The notes below the pieces were generated by a model. That model worked only from the letters and a program-made list of their open reading frames with translations. It was not told where the DNA came from and searched no databases. 64,000 bases of DNA from CAYLLN01 sp040901775 (GTDB taxonomy: Bacteria; Planctomycetota; Planctomycetia; Pirellulales; Pirellulaceae): assembly GCA_040901775.1 (NCBI GenBank), contig JBBDYF010000267.1, forward strand, positions 1 through 64,000. The letters are read 5' to 3'. This document shows, piece by piece, positions 18,490 to 27,257 of the stretch (position 1 is its first letter; each line of letters begins with the position of its first letter). Made by a program: the position numbers and the translations under genes.

Positions 18490-19494
18490 TTACTTCACCC
18501 GCACCAGCTTCATGATTCGACCGGCGACGTTCCAGTCCTGGACGTAGAGGTTGCCATCCTTGTCCCAGTACGAGCCGTGGGTGCCGCTGAAGATGCCTTC
18601 GATCCACTGGTCTTGGGGAACGTTGAAGTTGACCCGCTTGGCCGGATCGGGGTTGTGGCCGAGGACGGCGATGATCGTGTTGCTCTTGTCGAGAATGACC
18701 AGCCGGCCGTGCAGGTCGGGCACCGAGACGTAGTCGCCCAAAATGGCGGCCGAGGTCGGCATGCCCAGCCCGGTGACGACTTCTTCGACGAAGTTGCCTT
18801 GCAGATCGTAATGCAGCAGGCGACCCTTGGGGGTGTGGTTGCGGTCGCAAATCAAGAGCCGCGGCGGCTCGTAGCGCGTGTCGAGGCACATGCCGTGGCA
18901 GGTGTTGAACTGCTTGAGGTCGTTCCCCTTCGACCCAAAATGCAGCAGATATTTGCCCGTCTGGTCGAACTTGAAGATGTAATTGCTGGCGTAGCCGTCG
19001 GCCAGGAAAATGTCGCCATTGGGCGCGACGGCGATCGCCGTGGGATTGAACTTGGTGAGGTTCAGCCCCGATTCTTTCGGGAAGGGGAGCTTGAGGACGA
19101 TCTCGCCGGTCTTGCTGTGGAACTTGATTCCCTCGGCGTTGTTGTTGCGGGCGCCGTAGATGAATTCCGCATCGCCCTCTTGGCGGATTTTGAGATCGTG
19201 GATGTTCGCATAGGCGTCGCCCACATACTCTTTGATGACCTGGCCGTCGGGCGAGAAGACGACGACCCCCTTGTTCGCGCTGGTGAAGACATTCCCTTCC
19301 CGATCAACCACGACGCCGCCGTGCGTCGGCCCCAGGGCACTGGTTCCGTCCGGGCGCAGGCCCCAGCCGGGCACCGTGTCGAACGTCATCGAGCCGCAGC
19401 CCATCCGCACCGGTTGGGTTTTATCGGCGGCCGGCAGCGACAGCGCCGCGCAGAGTGCGATCGCAACGGCAAGAGCAGAGACACACCGATTCAT
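18490..19494 (-). CDS. Secreted NHL-repeat / six-bladed beta-propeller protein
   Basis: 334 residues. The signal peptide MNRCVSALAVAIALCAALSL ends near PAADK. NHL-type blades follow: VVDREGNVFTSANKGVVVFS, AVAPNGDIFLADGYASNYIF and KDGNLYVQDWNVAGRI, each with the G-x-I/V-Y/F-V-A-D-x-x-N pattern. Probable periplasmic or extracellular binding scaffold; some relatives have peptidylglycine-lyase-like folds. AGGAGA sits about 8 bases before the ATG. The stop lies just next to the family-B repeat array. Confidence 0.8.
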   Translation of the reverse strand: MNRCVSALAVAIALCAALSLPAADKTQPVRMGCGSMTFDTVPGWGLRPDGTSALGPTHGGVVVDREGNVFTSANKGVVVFSPDGQVIKEYVGDAYANIHDLKIRQEGDAEFIYGARNNNAEGIKFHSKTGEIVLKLPFPKESGLNLTKFNPTAIAVAPNGDIFLADGYASNYIFKFDQTGKYLLHFGSKGNDLKQFNTCHGMCLDTRYEPPRLLICDRNHTPKGRLLHYDLQGNFVEEVVTGLGMPTSAAILGDYVSVPDLHGRLVILDKSNTIIAVLGHNPDPAKRVNFNVPQDQWIEGIFSGTHGSYWDKDGNLYVQDWNVAGRIMKLVRVK

Positions 19495-19735
19495 ACGCGA
19501 TTCTCCTGGCGGTAAACCCTGGGGGCGACGCGACGTGAGACAAACCTGAGCGCCAGAGCAGTATCCACTCGCCTGGCAGGCAATGCAACCGTTTATCACC
19601 GGTCGCGGCGATGCGGAATTCGGCCACCAGGTAGCAGGCACGCTCAGGGTGCGATAGATTTCGCTACACTCATAGCCATCTGCCAGGAAGTTTTTCGCGC
19701 CGGCACTTCACCGCGCCACCCTCACGGATGAACGC

Positions 19736-22700
19736 ATGACTTCGCCCCTTCGCTCCGCGGTTTCTGCCTTTGGCGCAAGCGCCAAAGCGAAGCTTGCCAA
19801 CCCGGCGGCGCGGGGCGAGCCGGAGGAGCAGCTTCGCGCGCCGCTGGAGGGCCTGCTGCTCGATCTGGCCGAACTGTGCCGAATTCCGCGGCAGTCCGTC
19901 GTGGCCGTCGGCGAATCGGCGCTGGCCGACCTGAAGACGCGCCCCGATTTCGCCGTCAGCGCCCGCGGCGTGCTCGTCGGCTTTATCGAGGTCAAAGCGC
20001 CCGGCAAAGGGGCCGACCCCCGGCGGTTCAAGGACCGCCACGACCGCGAGCAGTGGGAAAAGCTGCAATCGCTGCCGAACTTGATCTATACCGACGGCAA
20101 TGCGTTCAGCCTGTGGCGGAGTGGCGAATTGGCCAGCCCGATCGTCCGCCTGGTGGGCGACATCGAATCGTCGGGGGCCGAACTCGACGCGCCCCCCTCC
20201 TTGCTCAAGCTGCTGGACGACTTTTTCCAGTGGGAGCCGATTCCCCCGCGCGATGCCCGGCAACTCGCCACCACGGCGGCCCGCCTTTGCCGCCTGTTGC
20301 GCGACGAGGTTACCGAGCAACTCGCCGCCGGCAGCCCCGCCCTGACCGCCCTGGCCGCCGATTGGCGGAAGCTCCTTTTCCCCGACGCAAGCGACGAGCG
20401 CTTTGCCGACGGCTACGCCCAGGCCGTCACGTTCGGCCTGTTGATGGCCCGCGCCCAAGACATTCGCCTCCAGCCGGGCCTGGATCAGGTCGCGAAACAA
20501 CTCGGCCGGACCAATTCGCTGATCGGTGCGGCCCTGCGTCTGTTGACCGACGACGCCGAAAACCAGGCCACGCTGAAAACCTCGCTGGGTACGCTCACTC
20601 GCGTGCTCGACGCGGTGCAGTGGTCCACGATCAGTAAGGACGATCCCGACGCCTGGCTCTATTTCTACGAGAACTTTCTGGAGGTTTACGACAACGCCCT
20701 CCGCAAACTGACCGGCTCGTACTATACGCCCCCCGAAGTGGTCGGCTCGATGGTCCGCCTGGCCGACGAAGCCCTCAAGAGCCGGTTCCACTTGCCCGCG
20801 GGCCTGGCCGCTCCGGCGGTGACGTTGGCCGATCCGGCGGTGGGGACCGGCACCTTCCTGTTGGGCACTTTGCGGCACATCGCCCAAAGCGTCGCGGCCG
20901 ACGAGGGGCCGGGCGCGGTGCCCGAAGCAATTCGGGCCGCCATCGGCCGGCTCGTCGCCTTCGAGCTACAGCTTGGCCCCTTTGCCGTAGCCCAACTGCG
21001 CATTTTGGCCGAGCTGGTCGATCTGATCGGCGAGCCGCCGAAAACGCCGCTCCGGATGTACGTCACCGACACGCTGGGCAACCCCTACGCCGAGCAGGAA
21101 TGGTTCCCGCAAATCCTCGGCCCGATCGCCGATTCGCGCCGCCTGGCCAACGAGATCAAGCGCCGCGAGAAAATCACCGTCGTCATCGGCAACCCGCCCT
21201 ACAAAGAAAAGGCCAAGGGGCGCGGCAGTTGGGTCGAAGCGGGCGACGGCAAACAGCCATCGCTACTGGGTGCCTGGCTGCCGCCGCGGCAGTGGGGCGT
21301 CGGCACCCATGCCAAGCACCTGCGCAATCTGTACGTCTATTTCTGGCGGTGGGCCACCTGGAAGGTCTTCGATCAGAATCCCGACCAGAGTCAGGGAATC
21401 GTCTGCTTCATTACCGTCGCCGGGTTTCTCAACGGCCCCGGCTTTCAGAAGATGCGCGACGACCTGCGCCGCAAGTGCGACGAGATTTGGGTGATCGACT
21501 GCTCGCCCGAAGGGCACCAGCCGGAAGTGAACACGCGGATTTTCCAGGGGGTGCAGCAGCCGGTCTGCATCGTACTGGCGTCGCGCTCGGCGAAAAGGAA
21601 ACCGGAGGACGTGCCGGCCAAAGTCCGCTATCGCGCCTTGCCGGCGGGCCATCGAACCGAGAAGTTCGCGGCCTTGGCCAAGGTGGCGCTCAAGAGCCGC
21701 GGCTGGATCGACTGTCCGACCGACTGGCGAGCGGCCTTTCTGCCCGAGGCGACGGGCGACTGGGCCGGCTATCCGGCGCTAACCGACCTGTTCCGCTACC
21801 ACGGCAGTGGAGTGATGCCGGGGCGGACCTGGATCATCGCCCCCGACGCCGAGTCGCTCGAGCGGCGGTGGCAGACGCTCATCAAGGCGCCGGCCGACAA
21901 GAAGGAGAAACTGTTTCATCCGCATTTGCAGGGCGACCGGCACATCAATCGCGTCGTCATCAAGGGTTTGCCGGGTTACGAGGCGCGGCTGAAAACCATC
22001 GCTCAAGACCGAGAACCGTGCAATTCGCCGATTCGCTACGGTTTCCGGTCATTCGACCGGCAATGGATCATTCCGGATAACAGAGTCATTAACCGGGCGA
22101 ATCCGGAGTTGTGGGAAGTTGCCTCCGACGCGCAGGTCTATCTGACCGCTCCGTCCGATCGCTCGCCCTCCTCTGGCCCAGCGTTGACGTTCACCGCTTT
22201 GATTCCAGACCTTCACCACTACGCAGGACGCGGCGGGCGCGCGATTCCACTTTGGGGCAATGCGGCGGCAACCGTCTCAAACGTCGCTCCGGGCCTGTTG
22301 CAACTGCTCGCCAAAAAGTATCGCAGACCGGTTCGCTCCGAAGACCTGTTGGCCTACATCGCCGCAGTTGCAGCCAATCCGGCCTATACCAAACGTTTCA
22401 AATCCGATCTGGTTCAGCCGGGGCTGCGCATTCCAATCACCGCCAGTGCCAAGCGGTTTTTCGCCGCGGTCGAACTGGGCGAGACCATCATCTGGCTGCA
22501 CACCTTCGGCGAGCGGTTTATTGATCCGCGAAAACGCCGGCCTTCCTCGCCGCCGCGGCTGCCGGTGAAAGAAGGTCCGCGCATTCCCGCCGCAGGCGCG
22601 ATTGCCGGCGACGCTATGCCCGACTCGATCGAGTACGACGCCACCCGCCAGCGACTGCTCGTCGGCAAGGGCTACATCGAGCGCGTGACGCCCGCGATGT

Positions 22701-23050
22701 GGGCCTTTGAAGTCTCCGGCAAGCAGGTGCTCACGCAGTGGTTCAGTTACCGCAAGGCGAACCGCGAGCGGCCGATCATCGGCGACCGCCGGCCGCCGTC
22801 GAAGCTCGGCGATATCCAGCCCGACCGCTGGCTGTCCGAGTACACCAGCGAACTGCTCAGCGTGCTGCACGTCCTCGGCTGGCTGGTGCGCCTGGAGCCC
22901 GACCAGGCCAAGCTGCTCGATCAGATTTGCTCCGGGCCGACCATTCCCGCCGCCGAACTGCAAGCGGCCCTGGCAGCCCAACTCCCAGCCGAACCCGCGC
23001 CCCGCGGCACTTCGCCCGGCGGGCCTACGCAGCTTACGTTTCTCGACTGA
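19736..23050 (+). CDS. Single-chain restriction-modification enzyme, Type IIG/ISP-like adenine methyltransferase
   Basis: 1104 residues. An N-terminal PD-(D/E)xK-type nuclease candidate has Asp71 (PDFAV), Glu85 and Lys87 (IEVKAPGK). A helical connector leads to an N6-adenine methyltransferase with SAM motif I DPAVGTGTFL (366-375) and catalytic motif IV NPPY (486-489). A long C-terminal region (from about 640) resembles the Type ISP target-recognition domain, with KLFHPHLQGDRHINRVV and a conserved late WLSEYTSELLSVLHVLGWLV. There is no helicase domain, so it differs from LlaBIII-like ISP enzymes and is closer to Type IIG/IIL. No partner genes are present. TACACT at 19665-19670 may be its -10. 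Confidence 0.85.
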   Translation: MTSPLRSAVSAFGASAKAKLANPAARGEPEEQLRAPLEGLLLDLAELCRIPRQSVVAVGESALADLKTRPDFAVSARGVLVGFIEVKAPGKGADPRRFKDRHDREQWEKLQSLPNLIYTDGNAFSLWRSGELASPIVRLVGDIESSGAELDAPPSLLKLLDDFFQWEPIPPRDARQLATTAARLCRLLRDEVTEQLAAGSPALTALAADWRKLLFPDASDERFADGYAQAVTFGLLMARAQDIRLQPGLDQVAKQLGRTNSLIGAALRLLTDDAENQATLKTSLGTLTRVLDAVQWSTISKDDPDAWLYFYENFLEVYDNALRKLTGSYYTPPEVVGSMVRLADEALKSRFHLPAGLAAPAVTLADPAVGTGTFLLGTLRHIAQSVAADEGPGAVPEAIRAAIGRLVAFELQLGPFAVAQLRILAELVDLIGEPPKTPLRMYVTDTLGNPYAEQEWFPQILGPIADSRRLANEIKRREKITVVIGNPPYKEKAKGRGSWVEAGDGKQPSLLGAWLPPRQWGVGTHAKHLRNLYVYFWRWATWKVFDQNPDQSQGIVCFITVAGFLNGPGFQKMRDDLRRKCDEIWVIDCSPEGHQPEVNTRIFQGVQQPVCIVLASRSAKRKPEDVPAKVRYRALPAGHRTEKFAALAKVALKSRGWIDCPTDWRAAFLPEATGDWAGYPALTDLFRYHGSGVMPGRTWIIAPDAESLERRWQTLIKAPADKKEKLFHPHLQGDRHINRVVIKGLPGYEARLKTIAQDREPCNSPIRYGFRSFDRQWIIPDNRVINRANPELWEVASDAQVYLTAPSDRSPSSGPALTFTALIPDLHHYAGRGGRAIPLWGNAAATVSNVAPGLLQLLAKKYRRPVRSEDLLAYIAAVAANPAYTKRFKSDLVQPGLRIPITASAKRFFAAVELGETIIWLHTFGERFIDPRKRRPSSPPRLPVKEGPRIPAAGAIAGDAMPDSIEYDATRQRLLVGKGYIERVTPAMWAFEVSGKQVLTQWFSYRKANRERPIIGDRRPPSKLGDIQPDRWLSEYTSELLSVLHVLGWLVRLEPDQAKLLDQICSGPTIPAAELQAALAAQLPAEPAPRGTSPGGPTQLTFLD

Positions 23051-23334
23051 GCCCTTGGGTCAACACAAATGTCGGCTTGGTGTCCACCGGGCCATCCAAA
23101 ATTCACATAATTATGCTTGGCGGGCAACCGGACTCTGCCGAATCGCTCGCAAGTCGTTACGGGACAATAGGTTGCAGCCACAATCCTGCCCGCCAGTCGC
23201 CTTGGCCAAGCGGCTTCCCGCGATAGGCGACGCCCGCGAAGTCGTGTCGCAGACTTAACTTATGGCGGACGGCGCTTAGAATTTGTCACGCTTATGATTT
23301 GTAACGTGAGACGATCTACTGGGCGGGTGCTGGC
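23051..23334. other. Intergenic region upstream of csrA
   Basis: No gene is seen. It contains a 10-base direct repeat with one mismatch: ATTTGTCACG at 23281-23290 and ATTTGTAACG at 23297-23306, 16 bases apart. It lies 29 bases before the csrA start and is a possible regulator or promoter element. No terminator-like hairpin with a T tract follows the restriction-modification gene. Confidence 0.4.
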
Positions 23335-23553
23335 ATGCTTGTGCTATCAAGGAAGCGGGACGAGCGAATTGTGATTGGCGATAACATCGTCATCACCGTG
23401 GTGGACGTGCGCGGCGACAAGGTCCGCTTGGGCATCGAAGCCCCTGTCGATATCCCCGTCCATCGCGAAGAAATTCTGAATGCCTTGCAGCGGGCCGCCA
23501 CCGTTTCAAAGGACAAGGCGCCGCCGGCCGCCGAGCCTGGGCCGACCACGTAG
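23335..23553 (+). CDS. csrA: Carbon storage regulator CsrA
   Basis: 72 residues. MLVLSRKRDERIVIGDNIVI opens the classical fold, with Arg at the RNA-binding N terminus and GIEAPVDIPVHREEI carrying the second RNA-contact segment. CsrA binds GGA-containing mRNA leaders and controls translation. The last 15 residues (KDKAPPAAEPGPTT) are an acidic/proline tail longer than in E. coli CsrA. The start has a G-rich region (GGGCGGG) upstream but no ideal Shine-Dalgarno. In Firmicutes csrA sits with fliW; no fliW is here. Confidence 0.93.
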   Translation: MLVLSRKRDERIVIGDNIVITVVDVRGDKVRLGIEAPVDIPVHREEILNALQRAATVSKDKAPPAAEPGPTT

Positions 23554-23659
23554 CCCCGGTTCGTTCAACAGCCAGCGCGCTTGTAATCCGCGCCGCGGCG
23601 TGCTACTTCTTAATCGCTGCCATACTCACCCGCAGGAACTGTCAACGATTGGGGCACAG

Positions 23660-25066
23660 ATGCGCAGCGGCTGCCGTCAACCGCCGATGGGCCGGCCCTC
23701 GCGCCGCCAAGTGTTACAAGCGGGCAGCCTGGGGCTGATGGGCCTGTCGCTGCCGCAATTGCTGGCCGGGCGCAGCGCCGCCGCGGAATCGGCAGAGCGT
23801 TCGTTCGGCCGGGCCAAAAGCTGCATCCTGCTATTCATGTGGGGCGGCCCGGCCCATCAAGACACCTGGGACATGAAGCCCGACGCCCCGGCCGAGATCC
23901 GCGGCGAATTCAAACCGATCGTCACCAACGTTCCCGGCTTGTCGATTTGCGAACACTTTCCGCAACTGGCCACGCGATGCGACAAGCTGGCGATCGTGCG
24001 CTCGATGACGCACAACAACGCCGACCACACGCCCAGCACGCACTTTCTATTGACCGGCCAACCGCCGCCGGTCAGCACCGACCGCCGGGCCCAGTGGCCG
24101 AGCATCGGGTCGGTGCTGTCCAGGCTCGAACGGGGCAGCGGAGTGCTGCCGCCCTATATTTCGTTTCGCCCGAAGCTCGAAAACGACGTTCCCCGCTTCG
24201 TCGAGCAGAGCCAGGGTCAATTCGGCGGCTGGCTGGGGCCGGTCCACGACCCGCTAACCATCGACCACGATCCCAACCGGGCCGACTATCGCGTGGCCGA
24301 TCTCGCCTTGCACGAAGGGCTGACCCGGCAGCGGCTCGACCAGCGGCGCGAACTGCTCAAGCAGTTTGAGGGGCCGCTCGGCGGCGAAACAACGGCGGTC
24401 GCCGCGCACGAAAAAAACCTGCAGCGGGCCTACGACCTGCTGACATCGGCCGCCGACGCCAAGGGGGCGTTCGATTTGTCGCAAGAGCCGGCGAAGCTGC
24501 GCGAGCGGTACGGCCTGAACCCGCACGGCCAATCGGTGTTGCAGGCCCGCCGGCTGGTCGAACGGGGAGTGCCGCTGGTCACCGTCTTTTGGCCCAGCGA
24601 CGGCATAAAAAACGTCAGCGTCTATTGGGACACGCACAGCCGCAATTTTATCGACCTGAAAGAGCGACTGATGCCGGTGGCCGACCAGGCGTTCTCGGCC
24701 CTGCTCGACGATTTGAGCGAGCGGGGGATGCTCGACGAAACGCTGGTCGTCTGGACGGGCGAGTTCGGCCGAACGCCGCGCGTCGGCCAGCGCAACAGCG
24801 ATGCCGGCGCGGGGGCCGACGGCCGCGACCACTGGCCCAACTGCTTTACCAGCGTGCTGGCCGGCGGCGGCACCAAGGGGGGCCTGGTGTACGGCAAGAG
24901 CGACAAAAACGCGGCCTATCCGGCAGCCGACCCGGTGTTGCCCGCCGATCTGGTCGCCACCGTTTATCACGCGCTGGGCGTCCCCGAAACGCAAACCCTC
25001 CCCGACCTGAACGGCCGCCCGGTATTCGTCCGGCCGGGCAAGGCGGTGGGGGACTTGCTGGAGTAG
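23660..25066 (+). CDS. DUF1501 protein, second copy
   Basis: 468 residues from ATG 23660. The Tat-type signal region is SRRQVLQAGSLGLMGLSLPQ. WGGPAHQDTWDMKPDAP (the conserved DTWD motif), VVWTGEFGRTPRV and GRDHWPNCFTSVLAGGGTKG mark the DUF1501 family. It is as diverged from the copy at 8980-10383 as two separate paralogues would be. The start is moderately certain: ATG 23687 (MGRPSRRQ) is an alternative that shortens the N terminus by 9 residues. An open frame runs upstream to 23480, but that overlaps csrA. Confidence 0.87.
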   Translation: MRSGCRQPPMGRPSRRQVLQAGSLGLMGLSLPQLLAGRSAAAESAERSFGRAKSCILLFMWGGPAHQDTWDMKPDAPAEIRGEFKPIVTNVPGLSICEHFPQLATRCDKLAIVRSMTHNNADHTPSTHFLLTGQPPPVSTDRRAQWPSIGSVLSRLERGSGVLPPYISFRPKLENDVPRFVEQSQGQFGGWLGPVHDPLTIDHDPNRADYRVADLALHEGLTRQRLDQRRELLKQFEGPLGGETTAVAAHEKNLQRAYDLLTSAADAKGAFDLSQEPAKLRERYGLNPHGQSVLQARRLVERGVPLVTVFWPSDGIKNVSVYWDTHSRNFIDLKERLMPVADQAFSALLDDLSERGMLDETLVVWTGEFGRTPRVGQRNSDAGAGADGRDHWPNCFTSVLAGGGTKGGLVYGKSDKNAAYPAADPVLPADLVATVYHALGVPETQTLPDLNGRPVFVRPGKAVGDLLE

Positions 25067-25079
25067 ATAGCGGTCTTAG

Positions 25080-25128
25080 GTAGGTTATGCTTTAGCATAA
25101 CGTTATAAGTTATTGAGGAGTTATGCTA
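25080..25128 (+). repeat. 49-bp repeat copy 1 (palindromic TTATGCTTTAGCATAA family)
   Basis: The element begins with GTAGG and the near-palindrome TTATGCTTTAGCATAA, then a middle that reads TTGAGGAGTT and ends GTTATGCTA. It matches 25916-25964 with a single mismatch over 49 bases. Its right end is truncated relative to copy 2. The last ATG in it (25123) is the first possible start of the downstream gene. Confidence 0.85.
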
Positions 25129-25797
25129 CGGGACTCGATGATGCGAAAATCTGGTTTGATTATCCTCGGGCTGTTCCTATTTGTCTTCTTCTTGCCTCTT
25201 TATTCCGCGGTTCAGCTTGGTCTCGCATGCATTCGCCCTCCCATCCTCAGTCCACAATGGTTTCGATTTGGGGGCTTCGTGGTTCTCGCCCTTAGCGCAG
25301 CAACGGCAATATGGCCGATCACGCGGCTATGGAATCCCGAGCCCAAATCAGCCGTCGCATTAAAGCCCGCATTCCAATTCACGATTCAAGAGTTGCTTTG
25401 GATTATGACCATGGTTGGAATGTTTTGCGCTTTGTTTGTCACGATAGAGCGAATCGTTCCACCATCGACTTCCCGCTCCAATCACAATTTCTTCCCAGGA
25501 AGAATACTGGTCGCGATCGGGATTGCTGTGATCGCAGCACCGTCGATCGTAACTTGCGTTTTCGCGGCGGCAATTCGAGGTTGCCCATCCAGTACGCGGT
25601 CCTGGCTCTTGCTCCTTACGTCGATCATCGTTGGCTCATTGACAGGTATTTGGGTGAGCCATTGCTGCAATCGGTACTGGTCAGCGGCATCGCCCCACTA
25701 TCCCGGTATGGCTGGACCGTTAATGTATTGGGCTGTCGGAATGGCGGCCGCCGCCGCGACCACTGGCGCCTTGTGCCTCGTTTTTTACAAAAAATGA
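25123..25797 (+). CDS. Polytopic membrane protein (hypothetical)
   Basis: 224 residues with about six hydrophobic segments (LIILGLFLFVFFLPLYSAVQ; FGGFVVLALSAATAIWPI; LLWIMTMVGMFCALFVTIE; ILVAIGIAVIAAPSIVTCVF; SWLLLLTSIIVGSLTGIWV; MAGPLMYWAVGMAAAAATTG). Not recognised. It is AT-richer than its neighbours and lies between two copies of a 49-bp repeat. Start options are ATG 25123 inside the repeat, which has GAGGAG only 2 bases upstream, or ATG 25138 (MMRKSG). Confidence 0.55.
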   Translation: MLRDSMMRKSGLIILGLFLFVFFLPLYSAVQLGLACIRPPILSPQWFRFGGFVVLALSAATAIWPITRLWNPEPKSAVALKPAFQFTIQELLWIMTMVGMFCALFVTIERIVPPSTSRSNHNFFPGRILVAIGIAVIAAPSIVTCVFAAAIRGCPSSTRSWLLLLTSIIVGSLTGIWVSHCCNRYWSAASPHYPGMAGPLMYWAVGMAAAAATTGALCLVFYKK

Positions 25798-25915
25798 GTC
25801 GTTGCTTTCTCGTGAGCGCCCGCCTTGTGCCGAATCGCGATCGGCGATTCGATAGAACCAACTCGCGCCCTTGACGATAGCTTTGGTTGTTCACCGCTGC
25901 ATGTTGTGACAGTGA

Positions 25916-25977
25916 GTAGGTTATGCTTTAGCATAACGTTAGAAGTTATTGAGGAGTTATGCTAAAGCATAACCTAC
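25916..25977 (+). repeat. 62-bp repeat copy 2 with perfect 22-bp inverted ends
   Basis: The arms 25916-25937 and 25956-25977 are exact inverted repeats of 22 bases (outer end GTAGG), separated by 18 bases. Each arm contains the near-palindrome TTATGCTTTAGCATAA or its complement. It shares 48 of 49 bases with 25080-25128. It lies in a gene-free spacer (25798-26219) in which I otherwise see nothing except TACACT at 26133-26138, a possible -10 for the next gene. Confidence 0.9.
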
Positions 25978-26219
25978 GGGGCTTCGGCCGGTGTCCGGAA
26001 GCCAGGGCCTGCGCGGGGACGGTTGTTTCGATCGTTTTCCGTCTCGCGTACCTGGCAAACGGACGGCTGCATGACTGGGCGGAATTTCGGAAATGGGATG
26101 TCCGAGCTGCCCTGCCCCCGTGAACCAGTTGCTACACTTAACGCCTACAAAGCTCAGCGACGTTCCAAAATTCATGCGTACGCCGGGCTACCTAATGCTG
26201 TAACCACGCGGAGGATGCG

Positions 26220-27257
26220 ATGTTGCTAAAGCGCGGAAGTGTGGGCAACGGAGTCGCTGTCGTTCAATTCGCCCTGAACGGCGTTACCACGAATATGCCG
26301 AAACTCGCCAGCGATGGCATTTTTGGCCCGAAGACGGAGGAACGGGTCCGGCAACACCAGTCGCAACGGGGGCTACAGCCGGATGCGGTCGTCGGTCCGC
26401 TGACGCTCGACAGTCTTTTTGAGATCGTAAAACTGAGGGCCAGAGTCAAATTCGGCCGGAACGAAAATACTGAACGCATCGCCTCCAACCGGGCTGTGCG
26501 CAGCCTCGTGAACCGCCCGCCTTCTTTGGGTCATATACTGAATCCCGGTTTGGCCGAGCATATGCGTCGCCAGCAGGCGTTTTTGGATTGGATGGCGCAG
26601 CCGACTCCAAAACCAGCCCTGCCGCTGCCGGGGTTCGTTGTCGTGCCGAGCCCCGGGTTTTTGGGCCCCCTGTTGCTACCTGTCGCCCATCGGCAGATCA
26701 ACTTGCCCGGCCCGCCGGCGAAGTCGGCGCAAGTCGAATTCGGAGCGCCGCTGGAGGGGGGCGCATTCACGCTTTCCGTCGGAGGGGAGGTAGCCACCGA
26801 CGTCGTCAAGCGAAAGTTCAAAGGAGCGTCGTATGTAGTCGAATTGGAGTGGGTGATGCTGAAGGGGAGAATCGCCGAGCTCGCGGTTGCAACGAGCATT
26901 ATCCAGAACAATGAAGGCAAATTCACGGGCGAAGCCCAGGTAACACTCACGGGCGGCTCGGGCCTCACTCTGAAGACGAAGCTGGGGAAGCTTGGGGTGC
27001 TTAAGTTCGTGCCCTTCCTCGCTACCGCTGTGGCAACGGAGGGTGCGATTCAGGCCGCCGGCGGCGTGAAGCTGGCTGCCGAATTCGATGTCCTTAAAAT
27101 GCCCGGAAATAATGTTTTAAAGTTCGGCTTCGGCCTCAAGGGCGCTTTTAAGGCTGGCGTGGGGCCAGTTGAGTTGCCGGATGGGCGGGAGGATCACCAG
27201 GTGACGGTGACGCCGTTCGGAGCGACCGGGTTTTTCAACTTTAGCGGCACCTTTTAA
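26220..27257 (+). CDS. Peptidoglycan-binding-domain protein, unknown C-terminal region
   Basis: 345 residues. Residues 1-70 match the PG_binding_1 domain: LLKRGSVGNGVAVVQFALNG and DGIFGPKTEERVRQHQSQRG with the D-G-x-F-G-P-x-T and V-x-x-F/H-Q signatures. There is no signal peptide. A proline-rich stretch with hydrophobic residues (LPLPGFVVVPSPGFLGPLLL) divides it from a C-terminal half made of beta-strand-like repeats with many Gly and Lys. The fold of that half is not recognised. GGAGG lies 5 bases before the ATG. Could be a secretion effector, a spore or envelope factor, or a phage-derived protein. Confidence 0.65.
   Translation: MLLKRGSVGNGVAVVQFALNGVTTNMPKLASDGIFGPKTEERVRQHQSQRGLQPDAVVGPLTLDSLFEIVKLRARVKFGRNENTERIASNRAVRSLVNRPPSLGHILNPGLAEHMRRQQAFLDWMAQPTPKPALPLPGFVVVPSPGFLGPLLLPVAHRQINLPGPPAKSAQVEFGAPLEGGAFTLSVGGEVATDVVKRKFKGASYVVELEWVMLKGRIAELAVATSIIQNNEGKFTGEAQVTLTGGSGLTLKTKLGKLGVLKFVPFLATAVATEGAIQAAGGVKLAAEFDVLKMPGNNVLKFGFGLKGAFKAGVGPVELPDGREDHQVTVTPFGATGFFNFSGTF

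Noticed and set aside
25741..25780. Another family-B repeat in the membrane-protein gene
   Set aside because: Only GCGACCACTGGCGCC resembles the core, without the rest of the unit; likely chance.
26220..27257. Prophage endolysin or tail gene
   Set aside because: A PG-binding domain alone is not evidence for a phage; no integrase, capsid or lysis genes are nearby.
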